Assembly: GCA_037179385.1 (NCBI GenBank)
Contig: CM074190.1
Span: 7,206,284 to 7,270,283 of the forward strand
Length of the DNA: 64,000 nt
Direction of reading: 5' to 3'
Source: Holothuria scabra
Taxonomy: Eukaryota > Echinodermata > Holothuroidea > Aspidochirotida > Holothuriidae
This document shows, in pieces, positions 24,431 to 36,706 of the stretch. The notes under the pieces are model-generated. The model was given only the letters and a program-made list of their open reading frames with translations. It was not told the DNA's origin and did not search any database. The stretch's first letter is position 1. The number at the start of each line of letters is the position of its first letter. The translations under genes and the position numbers were made by a program.

Positions 24431-25817
24431 ACTAACTAACGCACCTACACAACGCAAATACAAAACAAAAAAGGGGTTGAAGGATAAAAAAGCTTAGGCT
24501 TGCTTGACTGACTTTATAACGTTAATTCCTGTAGGCTGAAATGCATCGAACTGAAGTATCCAAAACTGTTTTTGTATTCTTGTAGATGGCTGCTGCAGTG
24601 AAGGATCGTTTGTATTCCTATTAACTTCAAATCCGTGCAAACCCCGTTAAAATGTTTAACAAAACGGGTATGACCCTTTTTAAAATCTTGCATGTGCCCT
24701 TTGTTTCTCTGGCCCAGTTCCTCTCCTGTTTTAACCTGGATCCATTGTTTACTGAAAGGTAGACAATTAAATAATTAACTGATTTATTAGAACACGTGAT
24801 CGAACTATAGTAAATTTCTCCTTGGGAAAAAAGCTAACAGAAGTGGTGGTAGGTTTTAAGACTTAACGTAAAACAATTTCGAGAATGAGTTATAAAACAA
24901 ACATTAGGCAAACACTATTGGTTCGAGCCAGCCTTCAAACAAAGCTAAAAATCAGAATGACGTAAAACGTGTGTATAGAAGGGGTCACCACAGTATACAG
25001 TCTTGCATTTGTTCAGCTACGAATCCCGGTGTAAGTCAATCGCCAGGTTACGAGAAGATTATAAAAAGTAAAACAAAACGTGCTAAGCGCTGGGAGCCAC
25101 ATGTAAATAAAAAGTACGAAAAAATTGGCGTTCTAGAGCTTGTTCAAGTCGGTGATTGATTGTATCACATCGTAAGTCAAAGTTTATAATTTGTTAACTT
25201 AAATACATGTTTTAACTTGAATATTGTGAAAAGAAAATGGTTAGGATTATCAAAATGAAATAAAATGGAAAAATTATACGAAATATGAGCAGGGTAAGGT
25301 TCATCGTAAAAAGGCCTATTTTATGTGTGGATTTGAAAAGGTTCTAGTTCAATAAAATTTTGAACCGTCAAGAACAAAAGAACCTGAGGTTTATTGTTTT
25401 ATTTTAGAAAAGCAGCGATACTGTTGAAAGTAAGGATTCCTTAATTTATTTCTTTAATCAGATGGTCATATAAGAGGGGAGAGAATCTACAGGCTTGACT
25501 TACGCAGGTAATGATTGTTAAAAGACAAATAATAGTCCACCTGAGCGTCTGAAATCCATTCCGGAGAGTCGACTTCTTATAATGCAACTGGATTGTAAAA
25601 ACTTTACATTAAAGAAAAATAAAGTTTCGTTTTTTTAACTTTGACTAAGACATCATTCGTTCTCTGAGGTTTCCAAAATCATTGACACGCATATCGGAGC
25701 CTAGTATATCAAGACTATTTCTTCGGAAAAGTGACGTGGTGACTTCACGTGAACAGAATCTTTTCAACTTTCTAAAAAGTCAAAATATGTCTAAGGTGTA
25801 CAGTTTCCTAATTATTT
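24431..25817. other. No gene supported
   Basis: AT-rich DNA without recognisable coding frames or repeats. Confidence 0.45.
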
Positions 25818-25965
25818 CAGTACAAAGTTTATCAATTTGTGTACTTAGAATATAGTTTTTGAACTTAGTGCGTTAATTTTTGTAGTTAGTATATCACTTT
25901 TCGAGTCAGTGTTTCAATTGTTGTACTTAGTTTATCAGTTTTGAACTAAGTTTATCATTTTAAAA
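25818..25965 (+). repeat. Degenerate tandem repeat, ~25 bp unit
   Basis: About six imperfect units built on the theme tttatcaatttttgtactta (variants gaacttagt, gtagttagta, gtacttagtt). The units are divergent, so the array is old. Confidence 0.6.
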
Positions 25966-27668
25966 GCTCTAACGTATTTCTCTTACAATGGACCTTCAAA
26001 GAAGGTATATAATACAGTAATGAATCAAAATAGTGTATTTTTCAAATTCGGGCCCCTGTAGTTTCGTAACACATGCCATGGACTTTCACTTCCTGTAAAA
26101 TTTACCAGAGTATGTCTTGGGTGCCTTTCTTCAGCGATAATTTACTTAACTGTCTTTCACTTTGAAGATAAGAGAGCAAAAATCTTGGCACCCAAACTAT
26201 TGTGAGGCTATCGTCATCTCGATTGCAAATTTTAGCAGCTCGAGTGTTTTTGATGTCTTCAGTAAACCGTGACTTTTGAAGCGTGAATTACGAAGACGAT
26301 AATTTCTTCCCGTAGTTTTGTCTTCATGTATGCACTTTTCATAGTTCCGGAAATTTTCAATCCATCTTCTCAGACTGTCACGTATGGTTATCCAGTCTGA
26401 GCACTTATGATGATCAGTTTCACCGGAGGAATAATCACTGGAGGAATCATATTAGCAGTTTCAAAGCGACATCTTTAGATATTACGGTAATTTATTATGA
26501 TAACATCTTCTGTACCGTAAATTTGTCTAACGTATGTGTATTAATTTTTCGAAAGCTGATTCAAAACTTCAATATAGCTCAGGTATTGTATTGCATCAGC
26601 AAGGGAAGTCACTCGTAGCCAAATATCATTTTCCATTTTGGTGCCCTACGCTTCAGAGAATCTTCTCAATTGGTAAGAGGAAGGACAGAGATACGGTGCT
26701 TAATTTAGCGACCGGCCTTTTCCTGTTGAAACATTATCAATCATTGCTAATAGGCTTCAATTGAACTACAAATAAACCAGGTGACATTTTAGAAAAGTTG
26801 TTTAATGGCAAGGGGTGAGAATCCGAATAATAGCGTAATTTATCATCAAGCCATTTCGATTACTTTATTCTTGCTAATGTCTGTGTAAATCATATACGAA
26901 TGGGAATCTATACACATGGGCTTGATGATCGCTCTACGGAACTACTCCAACAAAATTAGTCGCCTCTTGAACCGAATCCTTTAAATGTTTGACATCCCCG
27001 TGCATTTTAAGAAGATCGGTTTTAAAGTTTCAAATAACTCTTTAGCCGTAATGGAAAGAGTAACGTTTGCACAAGAGAATTTTTGTAACAACACTTTACA
27101 TATATGTCATAGTTTGAATAATATCTAAATACAATTTGCCTTTCATGAGTGCCAGCTGTAAGTTTCGTTTGGTGCCCAAAAGGGATAAACTGTTTGAAGC
27201 CACGGTTGTCCTTGGAATACGAATTTCCGATACTACCGGAATTTTTATAGTTCAAGGTTATTTTAAAATGCACTCAGGAGATCAGAGCATTATGTTCTTT
27301 CAATCCGCTCCGTTAGTAATGCTCATCCTACCACATCGTTTTTCAAGGCAGATAGGAATTAAATTACTGTAAGGACGGTTTGCAAGATTTAAATGACTGA
27401 CGTCTTCTTTTCATTTATTTAAAATAAGGGTATTATTTACATTCGAGAATGTAATGTTGCAATTTATCAAAACCAAACCTTCTCTTATTTGCCCACTACC
27501 AACAAATACCAGAAATAAGGTTTAGGCCTTAACCTGCCTGTCACCCTTCGCTAGAACAAACCCCACGGTTTTCCAAAAATAGCATCACTCTGCGGTTGGT
27601 CTGTCATTTACGACTTTTACAAACAGAGTACCTAGAAAACCTATCCCCCATTAACGTAGCCTATGTCG
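25966..27668. other. No gene supported
   Basis: No credible coding frame; frames of 76-83 codons on both strands show no known features. Confidence 0.45.
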
Positions 27669-27680
27669 CCCCCCCCCCCC
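27669..27680. repeat. Poly-C run (12 C)
   Basis: Twelve C in a row in AT-rich DNA, one of several such runs in the window. Confidence 0.85.
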
Positions 27681-27854
27681 TTTGCAATTTCATCTCACTA
27701 CAATTTATTGTTGGTTTGTATCGAAGGTGAACTAAGCACATATTCTGTTTGAAATTGGAGAAACAAATAAAAGGGAAACTATTGGGAAAACGTTTAAATC
27801 TTGGGTAGATTTTAATTAAAAAAAAATAATAATAAGACTCGAATACAGTCTGAA

Positions 27855-28158
27855 TTAAAGGCATATTTTCATCATCCCAAACAGTTACAATTCTCCCAAC
27901 CTACTTACTTCTAGCCCCTCCCACATTTATCTAAACTCATCTTTATCCAGACACAATCCTAGTTTATTGCTTCATGGCTTGTCCCAGTGGCCATACAAGT
28001 CCATAATGTGTAATCAAGACACTCTCAGTGCCCATGCTGTGTAATTTAGCTATGATGCATTGTTTGAATGCGATGCCAATCAAAGAGCTGTACCAATTAA
28101 GAGTTTTGGTATATGCATACTAAAACTGTAGTTTAGGGTGACGAATGACTGCCTTTAA
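27855..28158. mobile_element. ~305 bp inverted-repeat element (MITE), copy 3
   Basis: Left end TTAAAGGCAT, then catcccaaacagttacaatt; right end gtttagggtgacgaatgact, then GCCTTTAA. The interior words ccagacacaatcc, tgtaatcaagacactctcag and atgcattgtttgaat match the copy at 3728-4035 closely. TTAA is present at both extremes. Confidence 0.72.
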
Positions 28159-28250
28159 ACTTTAATTCCATCATAACATTTTGAGTGTGCCCAACAGTAC
28201 ACCCTACCGACCTGATGTAAACAAACATAATTCTAAAAATTGTGAAATTA

Positions 28251-28520
28251 CACTCGTTAAAAGAGTAAAAGTTAGTAAGTCCAGTCAAAAAAGGGGGATA
28301 TTCCCTCCAAGAAGAATGAAATTCACTCTCAAAGTTTCACTCTGTGATGGATGAATTGCGTACATACAGGGGCCAATGTTTAAAAAGAGTGATCTTTGAA
28401 GGCACGCGTTCAAGAGTAAATTTTAATTCTTCTTTGTGGTGCATTTCACTATTCTTGGAGTAAATTAATACTATATTGGAGTAAATTCACATTTTTCACC
28501 CTATTACAGAGTGACTAAGT
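28251..28520. mobile_element. AGTGA/TTCACTC foldback element, copy B (worn)
   Basis: It carries the same theme of AGTGAA and TTCACTC words, the inner block ttccctccaagaagaatgaa shared with copy A, and the right-hand block cctattacagagtga shared with copy C. Both terminal ends have decayed. Confidence 0.55.
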
Positions 28521-29691
28521 TGTGTTTGTTTCCTTGTCAGTTCCCAAGCCAGGGATGGTAGGCTACTGAAGTAGCAAGAAACCTTCAGGGAATGAATATA
28601 TATTTGCAGAGATGTAAGAAATACAAAATGAATTTAACTTGAGTAAGTTCTACTAAAATGGTTTACATTTTCAAAACCAATAAGACAAAAAGACAAGTTC
28701 AATAGGCCTACAAGATACTAGCCGTTCTTCTAAAATGTCTTGTCACAAAAATAAATGAAATTGTTCGCAGCTGTGAAAAATAAATTTAGGTCCGAACTAT
28801 AAAAAAATTCATAACTGATGTAACTTCTTAAACAGTGATGCATAATGTTTTGAGAATAGAATGTCATAACTGATTGGTAAGACTGAGTTATTTAACTAAA
28901 ATTAGGTGTTTTTCTTGTCCGTTTATGTTTGGTATAATTTTAGACGCAATTGTCCCTTTATAGGCACGGGTAATCTTGAAGCCGATTTGACAAGATTATA
29001 TTTTCTGGGCCACCAATTGGTGCTCGCCTGACTCTTTGGTTTCGAATCTCAGGACCAAAGTTATCAACAGGAGAAAAAACCCTTGTAGAACGGCCTTGAT
29101 TCTTCGCAATGATTGAGGGCTTTACCCTTTTTTTTCAAAGTAAAATGAATACGCGCGGTACATCCCAATTGATCTAAGCATACATATGTAACCGCTGGAC
29201 CAAATTGATTACACTGCACTCTTATTAATAGTTTCCCCGAGAAACTCAATGCATCAAAGTCCTTCCGTATTTGGATTAAGCAGGTGTGTTACAGTGGCAT
29301 ACGATATTGCTGTTTCTGATGGATTGTTTCATTTTAAAATTAAGTTATTATATGACGACGCACTAACAAACACAAGAAATTGAACAAGATACTTTGCTTA
29401 CTTGCGTGATCATTTTGTTAAGCAGTAGTATTACACAAGATTTGCGAACTCAGTGTTTGATAGCCAGAGCCCTCCCCATATTAGATAGGGGTGCACAAAT
29501 CTCTCCCTGGCTGAGAAGGCTTCGGAAGAAGTTTGATGAGAAAATCCAAGTATGTCGTTTCTGATTTATCGTCGATCTTTTCAGGTGATTTTTTTTTGTT
29601 ATCTCTTCTGCTCAATATTTCCAAATTATGGTGAATAGTTCTATACTTAAGTCGAATTATGCTGGAATCGTACCTTCAGAGATCTTAAAGG
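28521..29691. other. No gene supported
   Basis: AT-rich. A GGTTTCGAATC word near 29038 resembles a tRNA box B, but no box A or cloverleaf goes with it. Confidence 0.4.
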
Positions 29692-29750
29692 TTAGGTTAG
29701 ATCAGGTTGGATGGGGTTTAAAGGCCCAGTTTCCAACCACGAGATCGTAA
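29692..29750 (-). mobile_element. SINE 3' tail
   Basis: On the minus strand, gtggttggaaactgggcc is followed by ttaaaccccatccaacctga and then aacctaacc, matching the SINE tails at 16525-16562 and 50040-50090. The sequence upstream on that strand (to about 29910) does not match the SINE body, so only the tail is called. Confidence 0.55.
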
Positions 29751-30849
29751 AGAAGAGTGTGATAAGCTGCACCCCTGTGTATATTAATACCACTCCGAAG
29801 TAATAACACCCCGAAGTGCCGTGGTATTGAGGCATCCGAACTGAAGACAAAGTTACTATAAATAGTGCGATGGACTTGTGATTGGTCGACAGTGACACTC
29901 GTTGCATGATTTAACTAACCAGAGAAATATGAGAAACCAAAGCAAGCAGGTTTTGTGTATGGTGCGATGAATCATCTTCAAGCAAATGTAATATTTCACA
30001 TTTTGTTTCTATTTTCTAACTTTATTAGAATAATGCCACTTTCCTTGGCTGCCTAGTCATACCTCTGTGAACGTGATTTAACCCAACAAACATTCATTAC
30101 AGTCATGTTTTATTACAGCATATGAGGCATCTTAAACACTGCTAAAATGATAAAACTCACAGTAATATTACTTACATGTATTACTGTTTACCTTTTTATA
30201 TCTGCTATGAAGATGCTTCAACTACTTCGTTACTCGCACGTTTTTAAAAATCGATCTGCAATTGGTCACGTCACGAGAATTCACGTGAAAACCATTACTG
30301 ATGTTTGGAATAGATAATTGGTCCGGGACCAGATTGTTTAAAACAATCATTGAACAATATCAAAAGAACTTAATGAATTTTAAACGAAGTTATAAGAAAC
30401 ACGTACACAACATTACAATGTATTCATGCAATGTATGAGTGAGAAACTGCAAACAAAAAATTAGGATTGCCACGTTGCAAAGTTTTGCTGACAATCCCAT
30501 GCTTCGCGCAAGATTTTATGAATTTGATACAGAACGCAAAAGAAACTTGAACGTAGTACGGTACCACATTTTCATATGGAGCGCTCTATTTAGGCATATA
30601 GAATCTACGAACAGTTGAAAGACAAATAATCAATGTTGGAGAAACCATAGAACATGCCAATTTTTAGCAAGCTTCGCTAAATTTATTGTGCAATTTTTAC
30701 AAAATAATTGGGGGAAATCCTGATGGTTTGCCCAGCATTAGCTATTTTCTCCTCAACAATTCAGTTTGGGCTGTGTTTCCTCAACTGTTGTAACAGCATA
30801 TGAAGTTTACGACAATAATGTCAGGGATCGTTCCTGATATATAGCCTAC
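29751..30849. other. No gene supported
   Basis: A near-palindromic patch lies at 29785-29830 (aataccactccgaagtaata and ccgaagtgccgtggtatt). No credible coding frame. Confidence 0.4.
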
Positions 30850-31120
30850 CTATAGACGAATTCGATCAGCGCTAGTGTATAGTGACTGTAGTCAACCAAT
30901 AAAGTGGGATCAACTAACCTTACAATCGTCTCCATGTATTGTCTACATGTAATTTTAAAACCTCATATTTAGTAAAATTGCGGGAATCAAGAAGCAATTC
31001 AGTGTTAAATCATCCATGATACAGTTAAGAAAGGAAATCGGAAGACTATAAGGTAATCGACCCCAGTTATGTCTTACTAAAATCAGACCATCACTTGACT
31101 GTCCGGATTCGCCTATATGA
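30850..31120 (+). mobile_element. ~270 bp TATAGACGAAT-type element, copy 1
   Basis: The left end ctatagacgaattcgatcag and right end tgtccggattcgcctatatg are imperfect inverted repeats of about 15 bases. The interior aligns with 38814-39081 over its whole length (e.g. tattgtctac, ttaagaaaggaaatcggaag, actaaaatcagaccatcact). No coding capacity, so probably a MITE. Confidence 0.72.
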
Positions 31121-32016
31121 CAAAGACCGAGGTTACTGCTGTAAAGATCATTTGACTTACGTTGTGTGTTTTGTTCCTACCAGTGTTATCATCCTCTCTT
31201 TGCTCTAAGAACTTTCGCTATTTCACTTTAAAAAAAGAACTGTTTCATGCTGTGGTTTGGCTGCACTTTCAACAGTTTTCTTCTCCCCTTTCGGGCATTG
31301 GCGGTTTGTTTGGGAGGTATTCTCCGCAGAGTTTCACGTGGATTGTATTTTGTTTCTTTACGGCCGCATACATGCACAAATGTCATTACCCAATTAGTAA
31401 AACTCGTTTCCTTATTTTCATGAAAGGCGCCAAAATTAAAGAGTTTGGTCGGTGCAATTTCCCAATGGAATTAAAGTCGTTATGATACTACATAAACGTA
31501 CGTGAATTAAGATTTATTTAAGTTAAACTCACTTAGGGCGAAAACAGGTTTAGCCATGAGGTTAATGTGGTTCATTGTACTGCATGCTCTTGTTTATTAA
31601 CAAACCAATGTAACCAATGTAAGTCAAATGGTTGCTGTAATGTGTGGTACAGACGTGTTTTGTTAACCAGCTCATAATGACTTTCTCGGACGCTTAAAAC
31701 AAAACGAATTCGTAATGAAGTAAATTTGGAGCTAATATTCCCCTCAAAGACAAATGTTCATCATCTCAAATACATTTTGTTGCAGAAACCCGAATTCTAA
31801 ATTTACGTTGACTGCTCCTACTTCGACGTTCAATTAAAAAAAAAACTCAGTTTTGTTACCGCATATTACATGTCGCATAAGCACAGAGAGATTATCTTAG
31901 GAATTGACAATAAACAAGAAAGAAGTGCAAACTTTGAACATATTTTTATGGCGCTACTGCTTTAATTTATGGCAGTGGCAGGAATACGAACACAAAATAT
32001 TCGGGGATGAGTTTTA
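31121..32016. other. No gene supported
   Basis: A 107-codon plus-strand frame (31162-31485) shows no recognisable domain and is likely chance. Confidence 0.4.
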
Positions 32017-32075
32017 GCAAGACTATCTAAGCGGAGCGCCATCATCAGTTGAGCGAAGAGTGCCACAACATTTTC
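32017..32075 (-). repeat. Dispersed repeat, second copy of the block at 4881-4941
   Basis: ctatctaagcggagcgcca and catcagttg match the inverted block at 4881-4941. It ends exactly where the LINE tail at 32071 begins, so the LINE may have inserted into or beside this older element. Confidence 0.55.
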
Positions 32076-32396
32076 GTTTCATCGTTTCATTCGTTTCATT
32101 TATTTGTTTCCACAAATACAAAAATCCAAATACATGATGTGAAGGAAGTAAGCTAAAAACCCCTAGGGGCTTGTCAGGAGCTTACTTCCTGAGTAAACAA
32201 ACAAGGAAGACGAAGGCACAATAACAGCACAAAAGACAACGAGAACAAAAATAATTTTATACCATCCCAACAGCCTGCAAAAACCCATGCCCAAAATGAG
32301 CCCACCATCCCCACCCACCTCCACTACCCACCCCAACCTATAGTTGCATACATGCCACTTGATAGGTTAATTTGATAAGCACTGTAGAGACGTTTA
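32071..32396 (-). mobile_element. LINE 3' untranslated region and tail
   Basis: On the minus strand the element ends in AAACAAATAAATGAAACGAA and further GAAAC units. Before that comes a GC hairpin-like block (agcccctaggggttttta) shared with the copy at 24079-24430, and a G-rich stretch (minus-strand sense, 32285-32340). Together with the ORF2 remnant at 32773-33087 it forms one minus-strand LINE copy split by the insertion at 32497-32747. Confidence 0.6.
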
Positions 32397-32397
32397 A

Positions 32398-32492
32398 GCT
32401 AAAATATCTGCACCACTCGGCTAAAGGTTTACGTGCACACACGCAGAGACAGTGGCAGCAGCTTTGCAGTAAACACACTCCACAGGCTTATT
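32398..32492 (+). repeat. Repeat Q, copy 1 (TTAA-bounded, adjoining the MITE)
   Basis: This 95 bp block (gctaaaatatctgcacc...gtgcacacacgcagagacag...ccacaggcttatt) lies between TTAA at 32394 and TTAA at 32493. The same block lies inverted at 38032-38128, there on the other side of a MITE copy. It is probably part of the LINE 3' region rather than an element of its own. Confidence 0.75.
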
Positions 32493-32496
32493 TTAA

Positions 32497-32747
32497 CCCT
32501 TTACCGTTGTTTGGGTCCTTTTGGACCCATGCGGAGAGCTCGGCTGTCACACATCTTTAGTGTTCCACGCGGAGCTCGAAACTGCGAGTAGCTACCCGAA
32601 AATTCGGCTACAACAGCGAGAGAGACAATAGTTTAAGGCCACGGGGTCAATGGCCTACGGAAGCCGATGCGGGGCGGGCTACGTCCGCTTTTCCGCCCAC
32701 TCCCGAGGCGCGCAAATATGCCCCGATCGGAGCACAACGGTAAAGGG
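32497..32747 (+). mobile_element. 251 bp TTAA-flanked MITE (piggyBac-type), copy 2
   Basis: Same ends (CCCTTTACCGTTGT and ACAACGGTAAAGGG), same length and TTAA on both sides (32493-32496, 32748-32751). It interrupts a minus-strand LINE between its ORF2 remnant and its 3' end. The 78-codon frame seen in copies 1 and 4 is broken here by a TAG after the residues SSAVTHL. Confidence 0.9.
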
Positions 32748-32772
32748 TTAATAGGGCAATGTAACTAATTAA

Positions 32773-33087
32773 TTAATACTTGCTGATATAATAAGTAACG
32801 ACGTTTTTCCTAAATGATTGTAAACTTGGACGAGAAATCATAGTGTCCGGTTAAGAGTTCCAGGCCCTTACTGCTCGATAACGTAGACATCTTTGTGAAA
32901 AACGAGAAAGGGTGAGAGGGTCTCTTAATAAATGAGCATGACGGGTGTCGTAACCATGTTTCAACCTATTTTGCTCAAGAAAATTCGAAAAAATTTTAGC
33001 TGTAGAAACCCCCAAATGGACCGAATCGGCACTTATTGGGTGTTCTATTTGATACACGTGCATTGGAGCGATCAATAATGTTCCCAC
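32773..33087 (-). pseudogene. LINE ORF2 C-terminal fragment
   Basis: The minus-strand translation includes KHGYDTRHAHLLRDP, then FSQRCLRYRAVRAWNS, a stop at 32851-32853, then PDTMISRPSLQSFRKNV and a stop at 32773-32775. The pattern HxYxTR, RYRG-like, AWNSLP, SFRK is the familiar extreme C-terminus of ORF2 in jockey/CR1/L2-type non-LTR retrotransposons (family knowledge). The first stop replaces the expected L of NSLP by a TTA to TAA change. No reverse transcriptase catalytic motif is left in the window, so this is a 5'-truncated dead copy. It belongs with the 3' region at 32071-32396. Confidence 0.75.
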
Positions 33088-33639
33088 CCACCTGGAAGTT
33101 CTCTCCCCTTTCCGGAATTCATGGAGTACTTGGCACGTATTGCTGGCTAATCAGCTTCTTTTTCATTCGGGACAGAGCCCCAAGCTCCAACCATCAGTTC
33201 TGATGTCACTGTTTTGGAGGGGCTTAAGCATCGACATCAATCTTTACTCAAATGTGTGTGGGGAAACATGGCCACTTCCGTCAAAAATGTACTGCCTAAA
33301 AATGTGTATCGAATGTGAGTATTACCGAAAAGTGGGAGAATAACACCCAATCCCCCTAAATCGCCGCCCATGGAACTTTGAGATTGATTGGAACGGTGTA
33401 TTTCTCTTGGAAATATTCATCTGATACGATATGCATTTTGATTCAATGAAACCTTTAAAAGGTTGCATAATTTATATTATTAAAAGCATCAAAAGCCTCA
33501 AAAGGATATCTGATGTATGACTTTTGAAAAGACTACTCAAGTGTCATGGTGACTTTCATGACTACGGACATGTTTTGCGAAATCAACACATGATGATCTA
33601 TAACGTTCTTGTATGCATGCAGAATCAGAGGATGTGTCC
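33088..33639. other. No gene supported
   Basis: A few more codons of the LINE fragment may extend past 33087. Otherwise nothing recognisable. Confidence 0.4.
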
Positions 33640-33999
33640 ACACTCTAAAAGTCAAAAGAGTGAACTCAGTCACCGTGACTCTCTACTAGAGTGAAAAGTG
33701 AAAATTCACCACTCCATTGGAGTGGAAATTCACTCCAAGTAGAGCGGAATTCACTCCAAGAAAGTGGAATTTACTCAAGGAAGAGTGAAAATTCACTCTC
33801 TCCACGAGTGAATTCAATGACCTCCACTCTTTTTTAAAGGGTAATCACTGCAGGCACTCCATCAAAGGTATGAAACTCCCCCTTTTTTGGAGTGAATTTT
33901 ACTATTCTTGGATGGACGTATCACTCTAATGTAGTAAATATACACTATTTACTCTATTACTGAGAGAGTGAATTACTTCACTCTTTGGTTTTAGAGTGT
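33640..33999. mobile_element. AGTGA/TTCACTC foldback element, copy C (complete)
   Basis: This 360 bp element starts ACACTCTAAAA and ends with the complement TTTTAGAGTGT. The inverted ends extend inward through CAAAAGAGTGAA and TTCACTCTTTGG. The interior is built almost wholly of AGTGAA, ATTCACTCC and related words in both orientations. No coding capacity. Copies A (6324-6557) and B (28251-28520) share inner blocks. Confidence 0.8.
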
Positions 34000-34999
34000 A
34001 AACATTTTGATAGATTGGACTATTAGGAATTGGGCATATGCCCATTAAAATGTGTAAAATCTGATTAGCATTGGACGCTTTAAGTTGCGGTAGGTGTCTC
34101 TGATATTTATTTATATTTCTATATCCCGTGACATTCTGGTTGCACTACACTTTTATATAATTGACCAAAATATAAAGGAGGTTGTTATTGTAACTTCCTA
34201 TTCTGTACCGATAATTGATAATGCGATTCGTTCCTGTAACTTATCTCATAACGCTTTTACACCACCACGTCAGCGTTTCGGATACAGTATGAGCCAGACC
34301 TCTGTTAGGCTCAGCATTTTTGCCCTGTAAAACACAGTCAGGTCCACGATCCTTTTCTACAATTTCCACTAGGTAACAGGAAATTTTGAATTAATTGCGT
34401 GAAAAGAATCAACAAATTTGCGATCATCCATATTAAATAACACTAATGTCACAATGCAAGAAATGCCCTCCTTTGAGAAATAAAAAGCCAACACCAAAAA
34501 GGGCAGACAACTGGTTGGTCGATCAATCAGATATGCACGTATAAGTCTGTACCCACTTGGGGCGGATTCTACTACGCGCTCCCCACCGATCTATAAATGT
34601 CCTACACATTATGCAGCAATGTGTAAACTGGTATTCCTCCAAAATGACGTCAGTGGATAGATTACGTAATAAAGTTTATTGTTGGGACCCAATAGTAGGA
34701 ATTCATCATACTAACGTAAAACCATGTTGTAGCGACCTTGACACAGGAAAAACCTTCACACCTTAACGTAAACCAGTCTATGCAGGTACAACAGTTGAAT
34801 CCAACTTGGCGTCGCCCCATTACATCAAGGGCTAACTTCTCTAAGAAACTAGGTCGATAGTATATTTCACTGTCCTTTTCGGTATCATGAAATGTCTTAA
34901 TGTAGCCGTGGCTATTTTATTTAATGTGTTGCATCTTAATACTTTTTATTGTATGCACCGGTTCCGACTTTCCATCTGTTGGATTCACCTTACTTGAAA
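34000..34999. other. No gene supported
   Basis: No credible coding frame; the longest frames (69-78 codons) have no known features. Confidence 0.4.
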
Positions 35000-35030
35000 C
35001 AGGGAGGTGTTACTAGAAAACACCTCCCTG
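35000..35030. other. Perfect 12 bp stem hairpin
   Basis: CAGGGAGGTGTT at 35000-35011 and AACACCTCCCTG at 35019-35030 enclose a 7-base loop. A related hairpin with an 8 bp stem (AGGGAGCT, loop, AGCTCCCT) lies at 51484-51508. Function unknown. Confidence 0.75.
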
Positions 35031-36464
35031 CTTAAAGATAGTTAAAATAAAAGAAGTGTGATGAAAATCTCATCTTGATAAGTTCGTATCTTTGCAAGCT
35101 TTCTGCAGGTTTTCAATCAATAAACTTAATTAATAACAATTGAGGTGAAATGATGTGATATAATATTAACGACAGTGAAGTGTATCTCCTACAATTGTAC
35201 AACCACATGTATAGAATATAAAATGAAATAGAATATAAAATTTAACTATTGCATATTCCAGGTAAACCAAGCAGTTATTTTCAGTAAATTTTTATTTAAA
35301 GAGAAAAAACATTGTCATATGACTCTCGACAGCCAATCATGAAACTGGACAGTCTACTACACTACTTCAATTTGGGATGACTGCTCCTGCCCTTTGAACT
35401 TTTCCCAAATTGTGGACTTCATGGGTGAATTATGTGGTCAGATATCCCTCTCTTGGGTAACCCACCACTGACTAATTATTGGACAAAATTATCCAATTTC
35501 AGCATCCTCACAAAAGTGACATGCGGTTGATGACCATTTTACCCAACTTTTTTACAGTGAATGAAAATTTTGCCTAATGTTTTTCAAAGTGATTTCATAC
35601 CTCATTGGCCAGTATGGCGGAACGTGATATCACAAAAGTCTAAAACTACAGTCACCCTATCAGCATCGAGAAACAGCTGTACAATGTTTCCTTTTCCTCA
35701 AAATTTTGCCCATTATTGTAAAATTGTAATAAAGTCCTCAAATAAACAGTATTAAATTTGTCCTCAAAACACAACTCTCGAATTGGGCTCTATCATCGAT
35801 ACTTATCTGACTTTATTTGCTTTCATTACAGGAGGAAGCGAAATCGTGACTTTGCATATTTCTGCTTGAATCATCCCCCCAAAAGAAGGTTAAGTCAGAG
35901 TATGGGATTGATTTTCTTCTTTTTTTAAATTTTAGTCGTTTTAGAAATATGTGCCAAGTATCACTTTTCAAATCGAACATAAAACTTCGTATAAAACCGT
36001 AAGAGAGCTGAAAAATTATGTATGCAGAAACTGTTAATGTAATGGGAGAAAATTGCCACGTCGAAGGGAATCGAGATCAATTTATTGACTTCTCCGATTT
36101 AATGAGTTGTAAGATATACACCAATGTCATGATTTGTAATACATTTGAGAGTTAATATATTTCAGTTCAACCTAAATGTTAATACGATCTTGGGAATATT
36201 TCATTCATTTTTCGTGGAACTGTTTTTTCGTCAAGTGGAGCCTGGTGTCCTACAATACAAGTGTTTTAAATACAGACTTGATTGTACATTATGCAGCAAC
36301 ACACTCAAAATGTTGTTTTCCCTAGAGGCAACTGTTAAGTAAAGTTTTTTTTTCAGTAAACAAGTATTAGACCATTTGATTTTAGAGTTTGTACCTATAC
36401 ACTTCCTACACATGGACAGAACATACTGTACGGTAGATTGTCGCTACCGAACATGTAAGAACAA
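35031..36464. other. No gene supported
   Basis: AT-rich, no credible coding frame or clear repeat. Confidence 0.45.
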
Positions 36465-36706
36465 GCGCACCAAGATGGCCGTCTGCTATGGTTTTGTGTG
36501 AAAATTTGGACTTGCTCAAGCATATATCCATAGTTTGCAAGAAATTTGAAATATTTTTGAAATATGACAAGGTTAGGTCAAAATCACTACATGTATTGCA
36601 GGAATATGGTATTGTTTCTCATTCAAGTTAAACGTATGTTCAAAATATTACAGCGTCGTCGTCAAATCACGCAAATTATAACCTCACGGCGGCCATCTTG
36701 GTGCGC
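36465..36706. mobile_element. Inverted-repeat element with YY1-like ends
   Basis: GCGCACCAAGATGGCCG at 36465-36481 is the exact complement of 36690-36706. The 17 bp arms enclose about 208 AT-rich bases without coding capacity. Each arm holds AAGATGGCCG, which resembles the YY1 binding consensus. Only one copy is seen here, so the mobile-element call is inference from shape. Confidence 0.55.
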
